Shown here piece after piece: positions 9,294 through 17,597 of a DNA stretch of 37,899 nucleotides. The position numbers were made by a program, and so were the translations under genes. A model generated the notes under the pieces. The model saw nothing but the letters and a program-made list of their open reading frames with translations. It made no database searches and had not been told where the DNA came from. This DNA is from Deltaproteobacteria bacterium (GTDB taxonomy: Bacteria > Desulfobacterota > Desulfomonilia > Desulfomonilales > Desulfomonilaceae), in the NCBI GenBank assembly GCA_026388665.1, contig JAPLJJ010000012.1, positions 1 to 37,899 on the forward strand, in the 5' to 3' direction. The stretch's first letter is position 1. Each line of letters starts with the position of its first letter.

Positions 9294-9573
9294 TATTCCG
9301 CTCCTAATAGGGCCAATGGCCGCGATTTAGCGACCATCGCTGATTTGCTTGCAATTAGCAGAGGATGCCCATATTGTCAAGAATTATGCTGAAATATGTA
9401 TCATCCGAAGTTTTAACACGCGGCTCAGGGGATTCATACCGTGAGCGAAGATATGTCCCCGGAGGATGGACTTAGGCCTACCGGGCGATGATTCCTTTGC
9501 GGCGGCGACTTAGGATTTGCCCAGGAACTAGAGGAGATTGGGATTTCTAAGGAATCTGATCATCGAGGGTTAT
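9294..9573. other. Intergenic region between divergent genes, no clear elements
   Basis: About 280 bases between the VWA-OmpA gene and the hydrolase. I see no RNA gene, strong terminator or consensus promoter. A TTGTCA near 9377 followed 17 bases later by TGTATC is the best, weak promoter candidate on the plus strand. A GAGGAG just before 9538 sits too close to the TTG there to start translation. Confidence 0.3.
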
Positions 9574-10680
9574 ATGTTGAATATCATCTTGGATCTTATA
9601 GTCATAAGCGCACTCGGGTCTATTGTTGTATATGGAATGGGTCAATTGTGGGCCTATCTGGAATGGACCGAGACAGGTCAGGACCGAACGGATTTTGTGA
9701 CTACAAACGATGGTTGGCGCATTGCGATTCATCGCTACCTACCACGGGGCAAGACGATAGGGAAGCCTGTCATTCTGTGTCACGGTCTGGCAAGCAATAG
9801 ATTTATTTTTGATTTAAGGCCCGCCCCATCACTGGCGGAGTTCCTCAGAGCAAACGGCCACGATGTCTGGGTCGCTGAACTCAGGGGATCCGGCTTCAGT
9901 GAACGCCCTGGAATACTGTTGTCGGATAGCCCGGCAAGTTGGGGATTTGATGACCATCTGAACTATGATGTCAGCGCGATTCTTCAGCATGTCATACGGG
10001 AGACCGGACATCCGTCCGTACATTGGGTCGGTCATAGCATGGGCGGAATGTTGATCGAGGCTTATATCGCGCGGAACCAACCGGATCACATAGCTTCCGC
10101 TGTAGCGATTGGGGCCCCCGCTGACTTCAGCAAGATGGGAGATCATTCATTCAGGCCACTACTAAGAGTAAAATGGGTCTTCAAAATTCTCCAGTTTAAC
10201 CCTCTGATTCCGATAGTAAAATTCGGCCTGCCTTTCGCGAAACTGGTGCCTGATATGCTTTCAGTCTTCTTTTGCGTCCAAAACATTAAATGGAGTATAG
10301 CAAGAAAGATCGCGGCAATCGGCGCCGAAACCGTTTCATCTACCGCATTATGGCTGGATATGGCGCGATTCCTAACTGATGGAAAATGGGCTGACAGATC
10401 AGGCAGCTCCTACATCCAGGATTTGGACGCCTCCAAAATCCCATTACTGGCTATATGCGGAACCAAAGACCGGATGGCCCCGAAAAACGCTACTCTTGCT
10501 GTTTGTCAAAACGAGGCCCCATCCGTTGTCAGGGAAGGTGTTGTCTTGGGAAAAGAAACGGGGAGCGTCCAAGATTACGGTCACTTCGATCTCTTAATTG
10601 GAACCAGAGCCGGCGAGGAAGTATTCCCCATAATAGAGAAATGGATTGGGAGATGGGATACAGGAGTCGACGAAGATTGA
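9574..10680 (+). CDS. Membrane-anchored alpha/beta hydrolase
   Basis: Serine hydrolase of the alpha/beta fold, substrate unknown. From the ATG at 9574 it has 368 residues. An N-terminal hydrophobic segment (about 3-25) suggests membrane anchoring. The fold then shows the oxyanion HG of LCHGLASN, the nucleophile elbow GHSMGG with Ser155, an acid Asp299 in GTKDRMAP, and His337 in YGHFDLL, giving a complete triad. I prefer this ATG over a TTG at 9538 because GAGGG lies four bases upstream, while the TTG is almost fused to its GAGGAG. Similarity to lipase/PHA-synthase-like hydrolases is a fold-level impression only. Its neighbours give no pathway context. Confidence 0.85.
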   Translation: MLNIILDLIVISALGSIVVYGMGQLWAYLEWTETGQDRTDFVTTNDGWRIAIHRYLPRGKTIGKPVILCHGLASNRFIFDLRPAPSLAEFLRANGHDVWVAELRGSGFSERPGILLSDSPASWGFDDHLNYDVSAILQHVIRETGHPSVHWVGHSMGGMLIEAYIARNQPDHIASAVAIGAPADFSKMGDHSFRPLLRVKWVFKILQFNPLIPIVKFGLPFAKLVPDMLSVFFCVQNIKWSIARKIAAIGAETVSSTALWLDMARFLTDGKWADRSGSSYIQDLDASKIPLLAICGTKDRMAPKNATLAVCQNEAPSVVREGVVLGKETGSVQDYGHFDLLIGTRAGEEVFPIIEKWIGRWDTGVDED

Positions 10681-10741
10681 ATGGCGTGGCAGAAGAGTCC
10701 CCCAAAAAAGTTTGCTGATATTTTATCGTTAGCTTTTTAGC

Positions 10742-10769
10742 TTGACTTGTGTCAATAAATGTCTATATT
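10742..10769 (+). promoter_or_regulatory. Sigma70-type promoter for the yceD-rpmF-fab operon
   Basis: TTGACT at 10742-10747, a 16-base spacer and TATATT at 10764-10769 predict a start near 10776, about 40 bases before yceD. It precedes the translation/fatty-acid block with no other promoter of this quality until acpP. Confidence 0.65.
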
Positions 10770-10816
10770 CTCATAGTTTGTACTTGATACTAAGTCTCTG
10801 TGGCTGCGATTAGATA

Positions 10817-11362
10817 ATGAAAATAAAGGTTGAAGACATACCTTCCAGTGGTCTCGAAATCGAGTTCAAGGGATCAGAGGACGTTCTAAGTGAAGCGATA
10901 GCCAATATAGAGCTGCCTCTGGATGTCTCTATTGATCCCAAGTTACACGGTAGTGTCACGCTCAACCGAGATGGTGATCAAATTTTAATTTCGGGAGACA
11001 TAAAGGTCGGAATGACTTTGAAGTGCTCCAGGTGCCTTAACCAATTCGATACTGAAGACTTGATAAACCTTAACCTGTACGCCCGTCGAACAATCCGGGA
11101 AGATATGGATTATGAACAAGTTTCCGACCTGGAAGACAATGAGGTTTTTATTTGTCACGGAGAAATTGACCTAAGTGAATTAATCGTTCAGGAAATTTCC
11201 CTGGACATTCCCATGAAGCCATTGTGTAAAGATGACTGCCCAGAGCTTTGCTCTACCTGCGGTTCTATAATAGGATCGAACGGATGTTTCTGTGCTCGTT
11301 CTGAGGCTACTGATCCGAGGTGGGAAAAGCTTGTGACATTGAAATCACGATTGACCAGTTGA
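10817..11362 (+). CDS. yceD: YceD/DUF177 family protein
   Basis: Member of the DUF177 family, known for its fixed position before rpmF and, in bacteria and plants, for a link to 23S rRNA accumulation. The 181 residues show the family CSRC pair (Cys70, Cys73) and a C-terminal cysteine cluster, PLCKDDCPELCSTCG (137-149), plus CFC at 157-159; together these look like a metal-binding site. The ATG lacks a good ribosome site. It is followed after 17 bases by rpmF. The molecular function remains poorly defined. Confidence 0.9.
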   Translation: MKIKVEDIPSSGLEIEFKGSEDVLSEAIANIELPLDVSIDPKLHGSVTLNRDGDQILISGDIKVGMTLKCSRCLNQFDTEDLINLNLYARRTIREDMDYEQVSDLEDNEVFICHGEIDLSELIVQEISLDIPMKPLCKDDCPELCSTCGSIIGSNGCFCARSEATDPRWEKLVTLKSRLTS

Positions 11363-11379
11363 TGTGAGAAGGATCTGAA

Positions 11380-11556
11380 ATGCCAGTACCTAAAAAACGG
11401 GTCTCACGTACGAGACGCGATAAAAGGCGAACACACCAGACGTTGACACCGGTAAATCTTTCAAAGTGTCCGGAATGTTCTCAACCGGTTGTGCCTCACA
11501 GAATATGTCCGAGTTGCGGTTATTACAAGAACCGGCTAGTCCTTAACGTCGATTAG
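11380..11556 (+). CDS. rpmF: 50S ribosomal protein L32
   Basis: Short gene of 58 codons reading MPVPKKRVSRTRRDKRRTHQ at its start, the unmistakable L32 N-terminus. A zinc ribbon follows, with CxxC at 30-33 and 43-46, and the protein ends NRLVLNVD. It is in the zinc-binding form. AGAAGGA precedes the ATG by about seven bases. It sits between yceD and fabD, a widely conserved location, although plsX and fabH normally separate rpmF from fabD. Confidence 0.97.
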   Translation: MPVPKKRVSRTRRDKRRTHQTLTPVNLSKCPECSQPVVPHRICPSCGYYKNRLVLNVD

Positions 11557-11574
11557 CGAGCTGCGACGCAAAGA

Positions 11575-12537
11575 ATGGCGCCCGAGTTCGTATCAGTTGA
11601 TGGCTCATCAATAGCCTTGATGTTTCCGGGACAAGGGTCGCAATTCGTAGGCATGGCTTCCGACATCATCTCAGGGGATGCTGAATCCCGGGAGATCGTG
11701 AAGCAGGCGGACGAGATCCTCGGATACCCTCTGAGCGAGATCATGGACGGTAAACGAGGGGATGAGCTTAACCAGACTGTTTACACTCAGCCTGCCATAT
11801 TTCTTCATTCCATGCTCCTGTGGCGACTTATCGGACGAAAATTCCGTCTTCAACCTCTGGTAGCGGCCGGGCATTCGCTTGGTGAATATAGCGCGTTGTG
11901 CGCTGCCGGCGTCCTGAGTTTCGAAGACACTCTGAGGATAGTCAAGACAAGGGCAGAAGGGATGAATAATGCTCAACCGGCAGGGGCCTGCGGGATGGCT
12001 GCGATCATTGGCGTCCAGCGTGATCGAGCGCTTGAAATTATTGCTTCCGTCAAAGGCTCGACACTTGAAATAGCCAATTATAACTCTCCGGAACAGTACG
12101 TGATCTCCGGTGATATAGATTCGGTCGATCAGGCGGTTGAAATCGCAAGTAGGGAAAAACGGTCACGGGTTGTGCGTCTGCCGGTTTCCTCGGCTTTTCA
12201 TACGGATCTGATGTCCCCCGCCAAAGAGTCACTAAGCGCTTGCTTGGACGGAATCCGGTTTTCTGCGCCACAATTCAAGGTAATTGCAAATGTGAACGGA
12301 AAAACATATCCTGATGAACCAGAGGAGATGAAATCTCTTCTGCTCACGCAACTTATATCTCCTGTCCTTTGGCAATCCTGTGTCAGGAAGATGATCGAGA
12401 TGGGCGCCCGAAGATTTATCGAGATTGGGCCGGGTAAGGTTCTTTCAGGTCTCTTGAAAAGGATTGATCGTTCCGTAGAAGTGACATCAGTGTCGGATCT
12501 TCAGGGAATTGAAGAGCTTCAAGGGGTTCCAGCATGA
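11575..12537 (+). CDS. fabD: Malonyl-CoA:ACP transacylase
   Basis: Transfers malonyl from CoA to acyl carrier protein, supplying the extender unit for type II fatty acid synthesis. The 320 residues contain MFPGQGSQ near 16-23, the nucleophile motif GHSLGE with Ser101, SSAFHTDLM with catalytic His209, and the C-terminal IEIGPGKVL. It starts 18 bases after rpmF with a weak ribosome site, suggesting translational coupling, and its last bases overlap the fabG start as ATGA. Some ten residues more than usual precede the core, so a slightly later start is possible but no better codon is seen. Confidence 0.96.
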   Translation: MAPEFVSVDGSSIALMFPGQGSQFVGMASDIISGDAESREIVKQADEILGYPLSEIMDGKRGDELNQTVYTQPAIFLHSMLLWRLIGRKFRLQPLVAAGHSLGEYSALCAAGVLSFEDTLRIVKTRAEGMNNAQPAGACGMAAIIGVQRDRALEIIASVKGSTLEIANYNSPEQYVISGDIDSVDQAVEIASREKRSRVVRLPVSSAFHTDLMSPAKESLSACLDGIRFSAPQFKVIANVNGKTYPDEPEEMKSLLLTQLISPVLWQSCVRKMIEMGARRFIEIGPGKVLSGLLKRIDRSVEVTSVSDLQGIEELQGVPA

Positions 12538-13298
12538 GCGCTCCGGCTTCGTGGCTCAACCTTGAGGGAAAAACAGCACTGGTTACTGGAGGCGCGCGTG
12601 GTATTGGAAGAGAGATATCTGTTCACTTGGCGGGATGCGGAGCTTTTGTTATAGTTAACTACAAATCCGATGACACGGCTGCCCAAGAGACACTAGAGAT
12701 GATTGAGGAGTCCGGCGGGCAAGCAAGCCTTCGGAAATTTGACGTTTCCGATTCACAAGCTGTTGAAAAACATGTAAATGAGGCCCTTGCGCAGCGGGAA
12801 TCCATCGAAATACTGGTGAATAACGCCGGAATAGCTCGGGATGGTCTTTTGGGTCGCATGAAGGACGCTGACTGGGATATGGTCTTGGACACGAACCTGA
12901 CAGGCGCATTCAACCTGTGCCGAGCGTTGACCAAAAGTATGGTCAGGAAGCGTTACGGTCGAATCATAAATATTTCATCCACCGCAGGAGAACTTGGAAA
13001 CGCAGGGCAGGCTAATTATTCGGCCGCTAAAGCCGGTCTGATTGGCTTGACCAAAGCTCTTGCTCGGGAGTTAGCCCCCCGAAATATATTAGTAAACTCT
13101 ATTTCTCCGGGAATAATTAGTGGCGGTATTTCAGATCACTTGGGAAAAGAGCAACTGAATGTGATTTTGGAGCATGTTCCTCTCGGCAGACTTGGGAATC
13201 CAGATGACGTGGCCGCCGCCGTAGTTTTTCTGTGCTCTAACATGGCCAATTATATAACCGGCCACGTTTTACGGGTAAATGGCGGGTTGTACATGTGA
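12534..13298 (+). CDS. fabG: 3-oxoacyl-ACP reductase
   Basis: NADPH-dependent reduction of 3-oxoacyl-ACP in fatty acid elongation; a classical short-chain dehydrogenase. The 254 residues show TGGARGIG (18-25), NNAG (96-99), the catalytic Ser149, and YSAAK with Tyr162 and Lys166. The ATGA overlap with fabD couples their translation. The order fabD-fabG-acpP-fabF makes the FabG identity firm against the many other SDR reductases. Confidence 0.95.
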   Translation: MSAPASWLNLEGKTALVTGGARGIGREISVHLAGCGAFVIVNYKSDDTAAQETLEMIEESGGQASLRKFDVSDSQAVEKHVNEALAQRESIEILVNNAGIARDGLLGRMKDADWDMVLDTNLTGAFNLCRALTKSMVRKRYGRIINISSTAGELGNAGQANYSAAKAGLIGLTKALARELAPRNILVNSISPGIISGGISDHLGKEQLNVILEHVPLGRLGNPDDVAAAVVFLCSNMANYITGHVLRVNGGLYM

Positions 13299-13322
13299 AT
13301 CATAAATTAAATAGACTAAAAT

Positions 13323-13363
13323 CGCGAAACTCTGGCTCCCTATAAAAGGGATTCTTTTTCGCG
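13323..13363 (+). promoter_or_regulatory. Nested hairpin in the acpP leader
   Basis: CGCGAAA (13323-13329) pairs with TTTCGCG (13357-13363), enclosing a second stem TCCCT/AGGGA (13337-13341 with 13347-13351, loop ATAAA) followed by ATTC and a T run. The inner stem plus T run resembles a weak intrinsic terminator or processing site between fabG and acpP. It could let acpP be expressed at a different level from the enzyme genes. Confidence 0.5.
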
Positions 13364-13398
13364 CCGTTAATAGCGAAAAAATTTCAAGGAGATCCAGT

Positions 13399-13644
13399 AT
13401 GGACGATATCGAAAAGAAAATCGTAGACCTCGTCGCTGAAGTTCTAGTAGACGTTAATAAAGAGAACATTAAGTTGGACTCAAAGATTGTCGAAGACCTT
13501 GGAGCGGAGTCTTTGGACATTTATGACATGATCGCTCTATTGGAAGATGAATTTGGTATGGAAATCAGTGATGAGGATGTCGAGAAGATTCGATCGGTCC
13601 AGGATGTGGCTGATTTCATCAAAGCCAGTCAGAAAAAATCATAG
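13399..13644 (+). CDS. acpP: Acyl carrier protein
   Basis: Small acidic carrier of acyl chains in fatty acid synthesis, 81 residues. The 4'-phosphopantetheine attachment serine is Ser38 in the sequence LGAESLDI, with Glu in place of the usual Asp before the serine. The helix III region EISDEDVEKI is typical. AAGGAG lies eight bases upstream of the ATG. It sits between fabG and fabF, as expected for the dedicated fatty-acid ACP. Confidence 0.96.
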   Translation: MDDIEKKIVDLVAEVLVDVNKENIKLDSKIVEDLGAESLDIYDMIALLEDEFGMEISDEDVEKIRSVQDVADFIKASQKKS

Positions 13645-13680
13645 GTTTAGTCTCCGTTCTTGAAAGTTCGGGAGGAACGC

Positions 13681-14922
13681 TTGCCGCGCAGAGTTGCAAT
13701 CACGGGAATGGGATTGGTTACCTGTCTTGGTACAGGTGTTGACCAGAACTGGAACGAGTTGATCAACGGTCGCTCCGGTATTCGAACGATAACCGCGTTT
13801 AACGCTGATCGTTGTGTAACCCGAATAGCAGGCGAAGTTGGATCGGATTTTGATCCCTGGCAATATATTCGGGTCAAAGAACTACGTCGCCTGGACAGGC
13901 ATCAGCAGATTGGACTGGTGGCAGCCTGTCAGGCAGTCGCCCAGGCCGGAATAGAGACCCCTCCATCCGACCCATACCGCTTCGCCGTAATTGTTGGTTC
14001 AGGGATTGGTGGTTTGCACACCATTGAGGCCGGTCATGAGATTCTGAAAGAAAAGGGTCCCAAACGAATGCCTCCTATGGTGATTCCCATGGCGGTGGTT
14101 AACCTGTTACCGGGGCTGATAGCCATTAGATACGGTTTCAAAGGACCCAACTTCGGTGTCGTTAACGCGTGCGCATCAAGCGCAACAGCAATTGGGGAGG
14201 CATACCGGTTAATAGCCGCAGGATGCGCTGACGTGGCCGTCACTGGAGGCACTGAAGCTGTTGTAGGAGAATTTGCTATTGCTGCCTTCAACGCATTGAG
14301 AGCGTTATCAACACGAAATGATGAACCGGCAAAAGCTTCCCGTCCTTTCGACAAAGACAGAGACGGTTTTGTGCTGGCAGAGGGGGCCGGCATGTTGACC
14401 CTGGAATCGTTTGATCACGCTGAAAGCCGTGGAGCGACTATTTATGGTGAAATTACCGGGTACGGCGCAACATCGGACGCTTATCATGTCGTCATGCCTG
14501 ATCCGGATGGCGCAGGGGCTTACGAGGCCATGAGACTGGCCCTCGAAGACGGTGGGATACAACCCGAGCAAGTCGAATATATAAATGCGCATGGGACCTC
14601 CACAGAACTTAACGATAAGACTGAGACACAGGCTATTAAACGCTTGTTTGGCCCCTCGGCCTACAAATTGTCCATCAGCTCAACCAAATCCATGACTGGC
14701 CACACATTAGGCGCAGCCGGAGCGATAGAGGCTATTTTTACGACGCTGGCCCTTAAGCACGGCGTGGTTCCCCCAACAATAAATCTTGATACGCCTGATC
14801 CCGAGTGCGATTTAGACTACACACCTCATAAGAGGGCAAAACGAAACATGGAATACGGAATTTCAAACAGTTTCGCGTTCGGCGGTCAGAATGTGTCCCT
14901 TTTGTTCAGAAGAGCGCAGTAA
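13681..14922 (+). CDS. fabF: 3-oxoacyl-ACP synthase II
   Basis: Condenses malonyl-ACP with acyl-ACP in chain elongation. I start it at the TTG at 13681, because GGGAGG lies five bases upstream and the resulting 413 residues begin PRRVAITGMG, the normal FabF N-terminus; an in-frame TTG at 13660 lies upstream of that ribosome site. The catalytic triad is complete: Cys164 in VNACASS, His304 in INAHGTST and His341 in MTGHTLGAAG, with Lys336. The N-terminal and C-terminal thiolase halves are both intact. As no fabH is seen nearby, chain initiation must be encoded elsewhere or done by this enzyme. Confidence 0.96.
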   Translation: MPRRVAITGMGLVTCLGTGVDQNWNELINGRSGIRTITAFNADRCVTRIAGEVGSDFDPWQYIRVKELRRLDRHQQIGLVAACQAVAQAGIETPPSDPYRFAVIVGSGIGGLHTIEAGHEILKEKGPKRMPPMVIPMAVVNLLPGLIAIRYGFKGPNFGVVNACASSATAIGEAYRLIAAGCADVAVTGGTEAVVGEFAIAAFNALRALSTRNDEPAKASRPFDKDRDGFVLAEGAGMLTLESFDHAESRGATIYGEITGYGATSDAYHVVMPDPDGAGAYEAMRLALEDGGIQPEQVEYINAHGTSTELNDKTETQAIKRLFGPSAYKLSISSTKSMTGHTLGAAGAIEAIFTTLALKHGVVPPTINLDTPDPECDLDYTPHKRAKRNMEYGISNSFAFGGQNVSLLFRRAQ

Positions 14923-14923
14923 A

Positions 14924-15358
14924 ATGTCACGCGTGCTAATTGGCTCGGATCATGCCGGGTTTTGTTTAAAGACAATAGTTAAAGATTGGCTTATCAAATC
15001 AGGGTATGAGATTACCGATGTGGGCTGTTTCTCGGAATCGTCATGTGACTACCCTGTGTTCGCCCGTGACCTTTGCGAACAGATTCAGACCAATACGGCC
15101 AGTCTCGGGATTCTGATCTGCGGCACAGGGTTGGGCATGTCAATGGCGGCGAATAGATGTAAAGGAATTAGAGCGGCCCTGTGCGCTAACGAGTATCAGG
15201 CCAGGATGAGCAGAGCGCACAACGATGCAAATGTTTTGTGCTTGGGGGCCAGGGTCTTGGGACAGGATCTGGCTCTTTCAATTTTAGAAGTTTGGCTGAA
15301 GACTGAATTTGAAGGCGGACGTCATAAAAGACGAGTAGATATTATTGAGACGTTATGA
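14924..15358 (+). CDS. rpiB: Ribose-5-phosphate isomerase B
   Basis: Interconverts ribose 5-phosphate and ribulose 5-phosphate in the pentose phosphate pathway. From the ATG at 14924, one base after the fabF stop, it has 144 residues, the normal length. Seen are IGSDHAG with His10, the active-site CGTGLGMS with Cys66, and a helix with RAHNDANVLCLGAR containing His99. A longer in-frame opening from 14891 runs inside fabF and is not needed. The order fabF-rpiB-glyA recurs in delta-proteobacteria. Confidence 0.95.
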   Translation: MSRVLIGSDHAGFCLKTIVKDWLIKSGYEITDVGCFSESSCDYPVFARDLCEQIQTNTASLGILICGTGLGMSMAANRCKGIRAALCANEYQARMSRAHNDANVLCLGARVLGQDLALSILEVWLKTEFEGGRHKRRVDIIETL

Positions 15359-15502
15359 CTCTGTATTGAAGTTTCGTTGTCTACCTATCTTACGATGCGC
15401 TGCAATCTCGAATTCTCATTCAATTATTGATATAAATCAGACATTAGAATTCCCACAAGCAGCCCGGCTGTTTTCCAACCAGGGCTTCCACAAAGGAACA
15501 CT

Positions 15503-16756
15503 ATGAGCCCACTTCAAAAAACTGATCCAGAGATATTCAATATAATAGATCAGGAGAGGATGCGCCAGGAATACCGTCTGGAGTTGATCGCTTCCGAAAA
15601 TTTCACCTCGTTTGCGGTGATGGAAGCTCAAGGCAGCATTCTTACCAACAAGTACGCCGAAGGTTATCCAGGGCATCGCTATTACGGTGGGTGCAAAAAC
15701 GTTGATGTTGTCGAAGACCTTGCTCGCACGCGTGCCACAGAACTATTTGGAGTGGAACACGCCAACGTGCAGCCTCATTCAGGCACTCAGGCCAATATGG
15801 CTGTCTATTTTACCGTAATGGATCCTGGAAACACCTACCTTGGAATGGATCTCGCCCATGGTGGTCACCTTTCAATGGGCCACCCAAAGAATTTCTCCGG
15901 AAAAATATACAGGGTAATCCCTTACTCGGTCCGCCCCGACAATCACCGAATTGATTATGATCTGGTTCGTGATCTTGCGAAGAAACACAAGCCGAGAATG
16001 ATAATCGCCGGGGCCAGCGCTTATCCACGGATTATCGATTATTCAATCTTTGGGGAAATAGCCAAAGAAGTAGATGCAGTCCTCATGGCGGACATCGCTC
16101 ATATCGCGGGGCTCGTAGTAGCAGGTTTACACCCTTCTCCAGCGCCTTATGCCGACTTCATCACGACCACTACTCATAAGACCCTGCGTGGACCGCGCGG
16201 CGGGATCGTAATGTGTCGCAAGAAATGGGCGCCGGCGCTCGACTCATGCATTTTTCCAGGGATGCAAGGCGGACCTCTCATGCATGTGATCGCTGCAAAG
16301 GCCGTAGCGCTCAAGGAAGCGAGAACTCAGGAATTCAAGGATTACCAGTCCGAAGTTGTCCTGAACGCAAGAACACTGGGCGAAGAGTTGATGAATCTTG
16401 GCTTCAGGATTGTGTCCGGCGGGACGGATAATCATCTGGTCCTCGTTGATTTGACCGATAAAGGCGTTAACGGGGCTCAGGCACAGGAGATCCTCGAATC
16501 CGCCGGCATCACGGTCAATAAGAATACTATCCCGTTTGACCCGCTTCCCCCAGGAAAAGCTTCCGGTATAAGAATAGGCACACCCGCAGTCACCACAAGA
16601 AAAATGGGGCCAGATGAAATGCGTCTCATAGCTTTATGGATATCCGAGGCCATAGCCAATAGATCTAACGAATCCGTAATCGGACGGATCATAGAAAATG
16701 TGCGAGAATTGTGTGGAAGATTTCCTCTTTATATGAACCTTGACAATGGAGATTGA
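15503..16756 (+). CDS. glyA: Serine hydroxymethyltransferase
   Basis: PLP enzyme interconverting serine and glycine with transfer of a one-carbon unit to tetrahydrofolate. The 417 residues show LIASEN near 29-34, [11 protein letters not shown] (54-63), the PLP-binding lysine Lys226 in [14 protein letters not shown], and GTPAVTTRK near the C-terminus. AAAGGA lies before the ATG. The 144-base leader has a hairpin-forming stretch (AGCCC near 15462 with GGGCT near 15482) of unknown role. Its stop lies one base before the next gene's ATG. Confidence 0.97.
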   Translation: MSPLQKTDPEIFNIIDQERMRQEYRLELIASENFTSFAVMEAQGSILTNKYAEGYPGHRYYGGCKNVDVVEDLARTRATELFGVEHANVQPHSGTQANMAVYFTVMDPGNTYLGMDLAHGGHLSMGHPKNFSGKIYRVIPYSVRPDNHRIDYDLVRDLAKKHKPRMIIAGASAYPRIIDYSIFGEIAKEVDAVLMADIAHIAGLVVAGLHPSPAPYADFITTTTHKTLRGPRGGIVMCRKKWAPALDSCIFPGMQGGPLMHVIAAKAVALKEARTQEFKDYQSEVVLNARTLGEELMNLGFRIVSGGTDNHLVLVDLTDKGVNGAQAQEILESAGITVNKNTIPFDPLPPGKASGIRIGTPAVTTRKMGPDEMRLIALWISEAIANRSNESVIGRIIENVRELCGRFPLYMNLDNGD

Positions 16757-16757
16757 G

Positions 16758-17225
16758 ATGCCCTCTTCAGTATTTTCCAATAGACTGAGATTATTCCCCG
16801 AAAGCCGCTTTGACCAGGATTTTCCGGTTGTATTCTGGCTCGCGGGGCTTTGGTTCTACCTGAAAAGCTTCCTCTATTTTTGCTACCTGTACATGCTGGG
16901 GCTTGACCCAACACCATATTCGGCCGCAGCTACTTTTGAAATTTTCTATTTCGCGATTGCGCTTGTTCCCGCGTTTGTATTGGGAGTGGCCTTCTGGAAT
17001 GAAAAGGCTTTTGCCGTGGTTTTTGGGATCATTTACTTGGTGATTGATACACCCATTCTTGGGTTTCATGTTTTGCGTATGGCGGATGAGGGTTATCTCG
17101 ATTCAGGGCTAACTCAGTCTTTCGAGATTGGAAGCCTGGCATTGAATGTGATCGTGCTTGGTTGGCTAATTGGGACGCGTTCAGCGTTAAAGGCCCGTGC
17201 GGCGGGATCCGGCAAGGCAAAATGA
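16758..17225 (+). CDS. Small multi-pass membrane protein, unknown function
   Basis: I do not recognise the family. From the ATG at 16758, six bases after GGAG and one base after the glyA stop, there are 155 residues. Four hydrophobic segments are visible (about 24-48, 60-78, 86-107 and 121-140), separated by short loops, with a basic C-terminal tail (SALKARAAGSGKAK), so it is an inner-membrane protein with its tail probably in the cytoplasm. The tight spacing indicates co-transcription with glyA. No catalytic motif is seen. Confidence 0.75.
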   Translation: MPSSVFSNRLRLFPESRFDQDFPVVFWLAGLWFYLKSFLYFCYLYMLGLDPTPYSAAATFEIFYFAIALVPAFVLGVAFWNEKAFAVVFGIIYLVIDTPILGFHVLRMADEGYLDSGLTQSFEIGSLALNVIVLGWLIGTRSALKARAAGSGKAK

Positions 17226-17241
17226 TCGACTCAAAGAAATA

Positions 17242-17270
17242 TTGACAAAATTTACTATAATTAATATAAT
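17242..17270 (+). promoter_or_regulatory. Perfect-consensus sigma70 promoter
   Basis: TTGACA (17242-17247), exactly 17 bases, then TATAAT (17265-17270): both hexamers match the consensus completely. The start would fall near 17277. It lies just past the end of the glyA operon and 320 bases before fdhA, and it directly precedes the terminator at 17335-17365. Confidence 0.85.
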
Positions 17271-17276
17271 ATATAC

Positions 17277-17365
17277 ATAAGTTAAAGCGAAGCTTTATCA
17301 GCGAAAGCCTCAATGCTTCGTTACCTCCTACAAAGCCGAGCCCCGAGATGCTCGGCCATTTTTTT
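17277..17365 (+). ncRNA. Putative small RNA with an anti-Shine-Dalgarno loop
   Basis: Predicted transcript of about 88 bases from the consensus promoter to the U tract. It has a 5' stem (AAGCGAAGC at 17285-17293 pairing with GCTTCGTT at 17315-17322), a single-stranded linker with ACCTCCT (17323-17329) that is complementary to AGGAGGT ribosome sites, and a 3' terminator hairpin. This matches the architecture of trans-acting sRNAs with C-rich seeds. Alternatively it is a terminated leader (attenuator) of fdhA. No protein of useful length is encoded. No known RNA family is recognised. Confidence 0.55.
17335..17365 (+). terminator. Intrinsic terminator
   Basis: GCCGAGC (17335-17341) pairs with GCTCGGC (17350-17356), seven pairs with an eight-base loop, followed by CA and seven T (17359-17365). 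It is one of the strongest terminators in the window. It ends the putative sRNA and would also stop read-through from the glyA operon. Confidence 0.85.
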
Positions 17366-17597
17366 CTCGGGCCCTCCCCTGACGTGATCCTCCCGCCATG
17401 TTTATTGTTTCTTGATTTGGAACGAACACTGATGATACATTGATAGGCATATTGGATATTTTTTTTCGTCTGTAGTTCAATCGAAAATTGTTTTGAAGAG
17501 TTGTTTCATTGTCACTCTCAATTCTGTTCGTTTGTCACGACAGTAATATTGATGTTTCTTGGGGGGAGATTGCGATCTCGTTTGAGGAGACGGCGTG
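17366..17597 (+). promoter_or_regulatory. fdhA upstream region with repeated TTGTCAC motif
   Basis: This stretch contains two direct copies of TTGTCAC (17509-17515 and 17532-17538), 23 bases apart, about two helical turns. A small palindrome GAGAT-TGCG-ATCTC (17566-17579) lies just before the GAGGAG ribosome site of fdhA. The same TTGTCAC lies upstream of the modE-like regulator (21165-21171). No convincing -35/-10 pair is seen here. A GG-9-GC arrangement at 17561-17576 is one base too short for a sigma54 promoter. Confidence 0.45.

Noticed and set aside
14939-14956. TTGGC-N8-TGC pattern resembling a sigma54 promoter
   Set aside because: It lies within the first codons of rpiB, in the conserved IGSDHAG motif, and no gene start follows at the right place.
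17560-17576. GG/GC pair upstream of fdhA resembling a sigma54 promoter
   Set aside because: The spacing between GG and GC is 9 bases; sigma54 needs 10.
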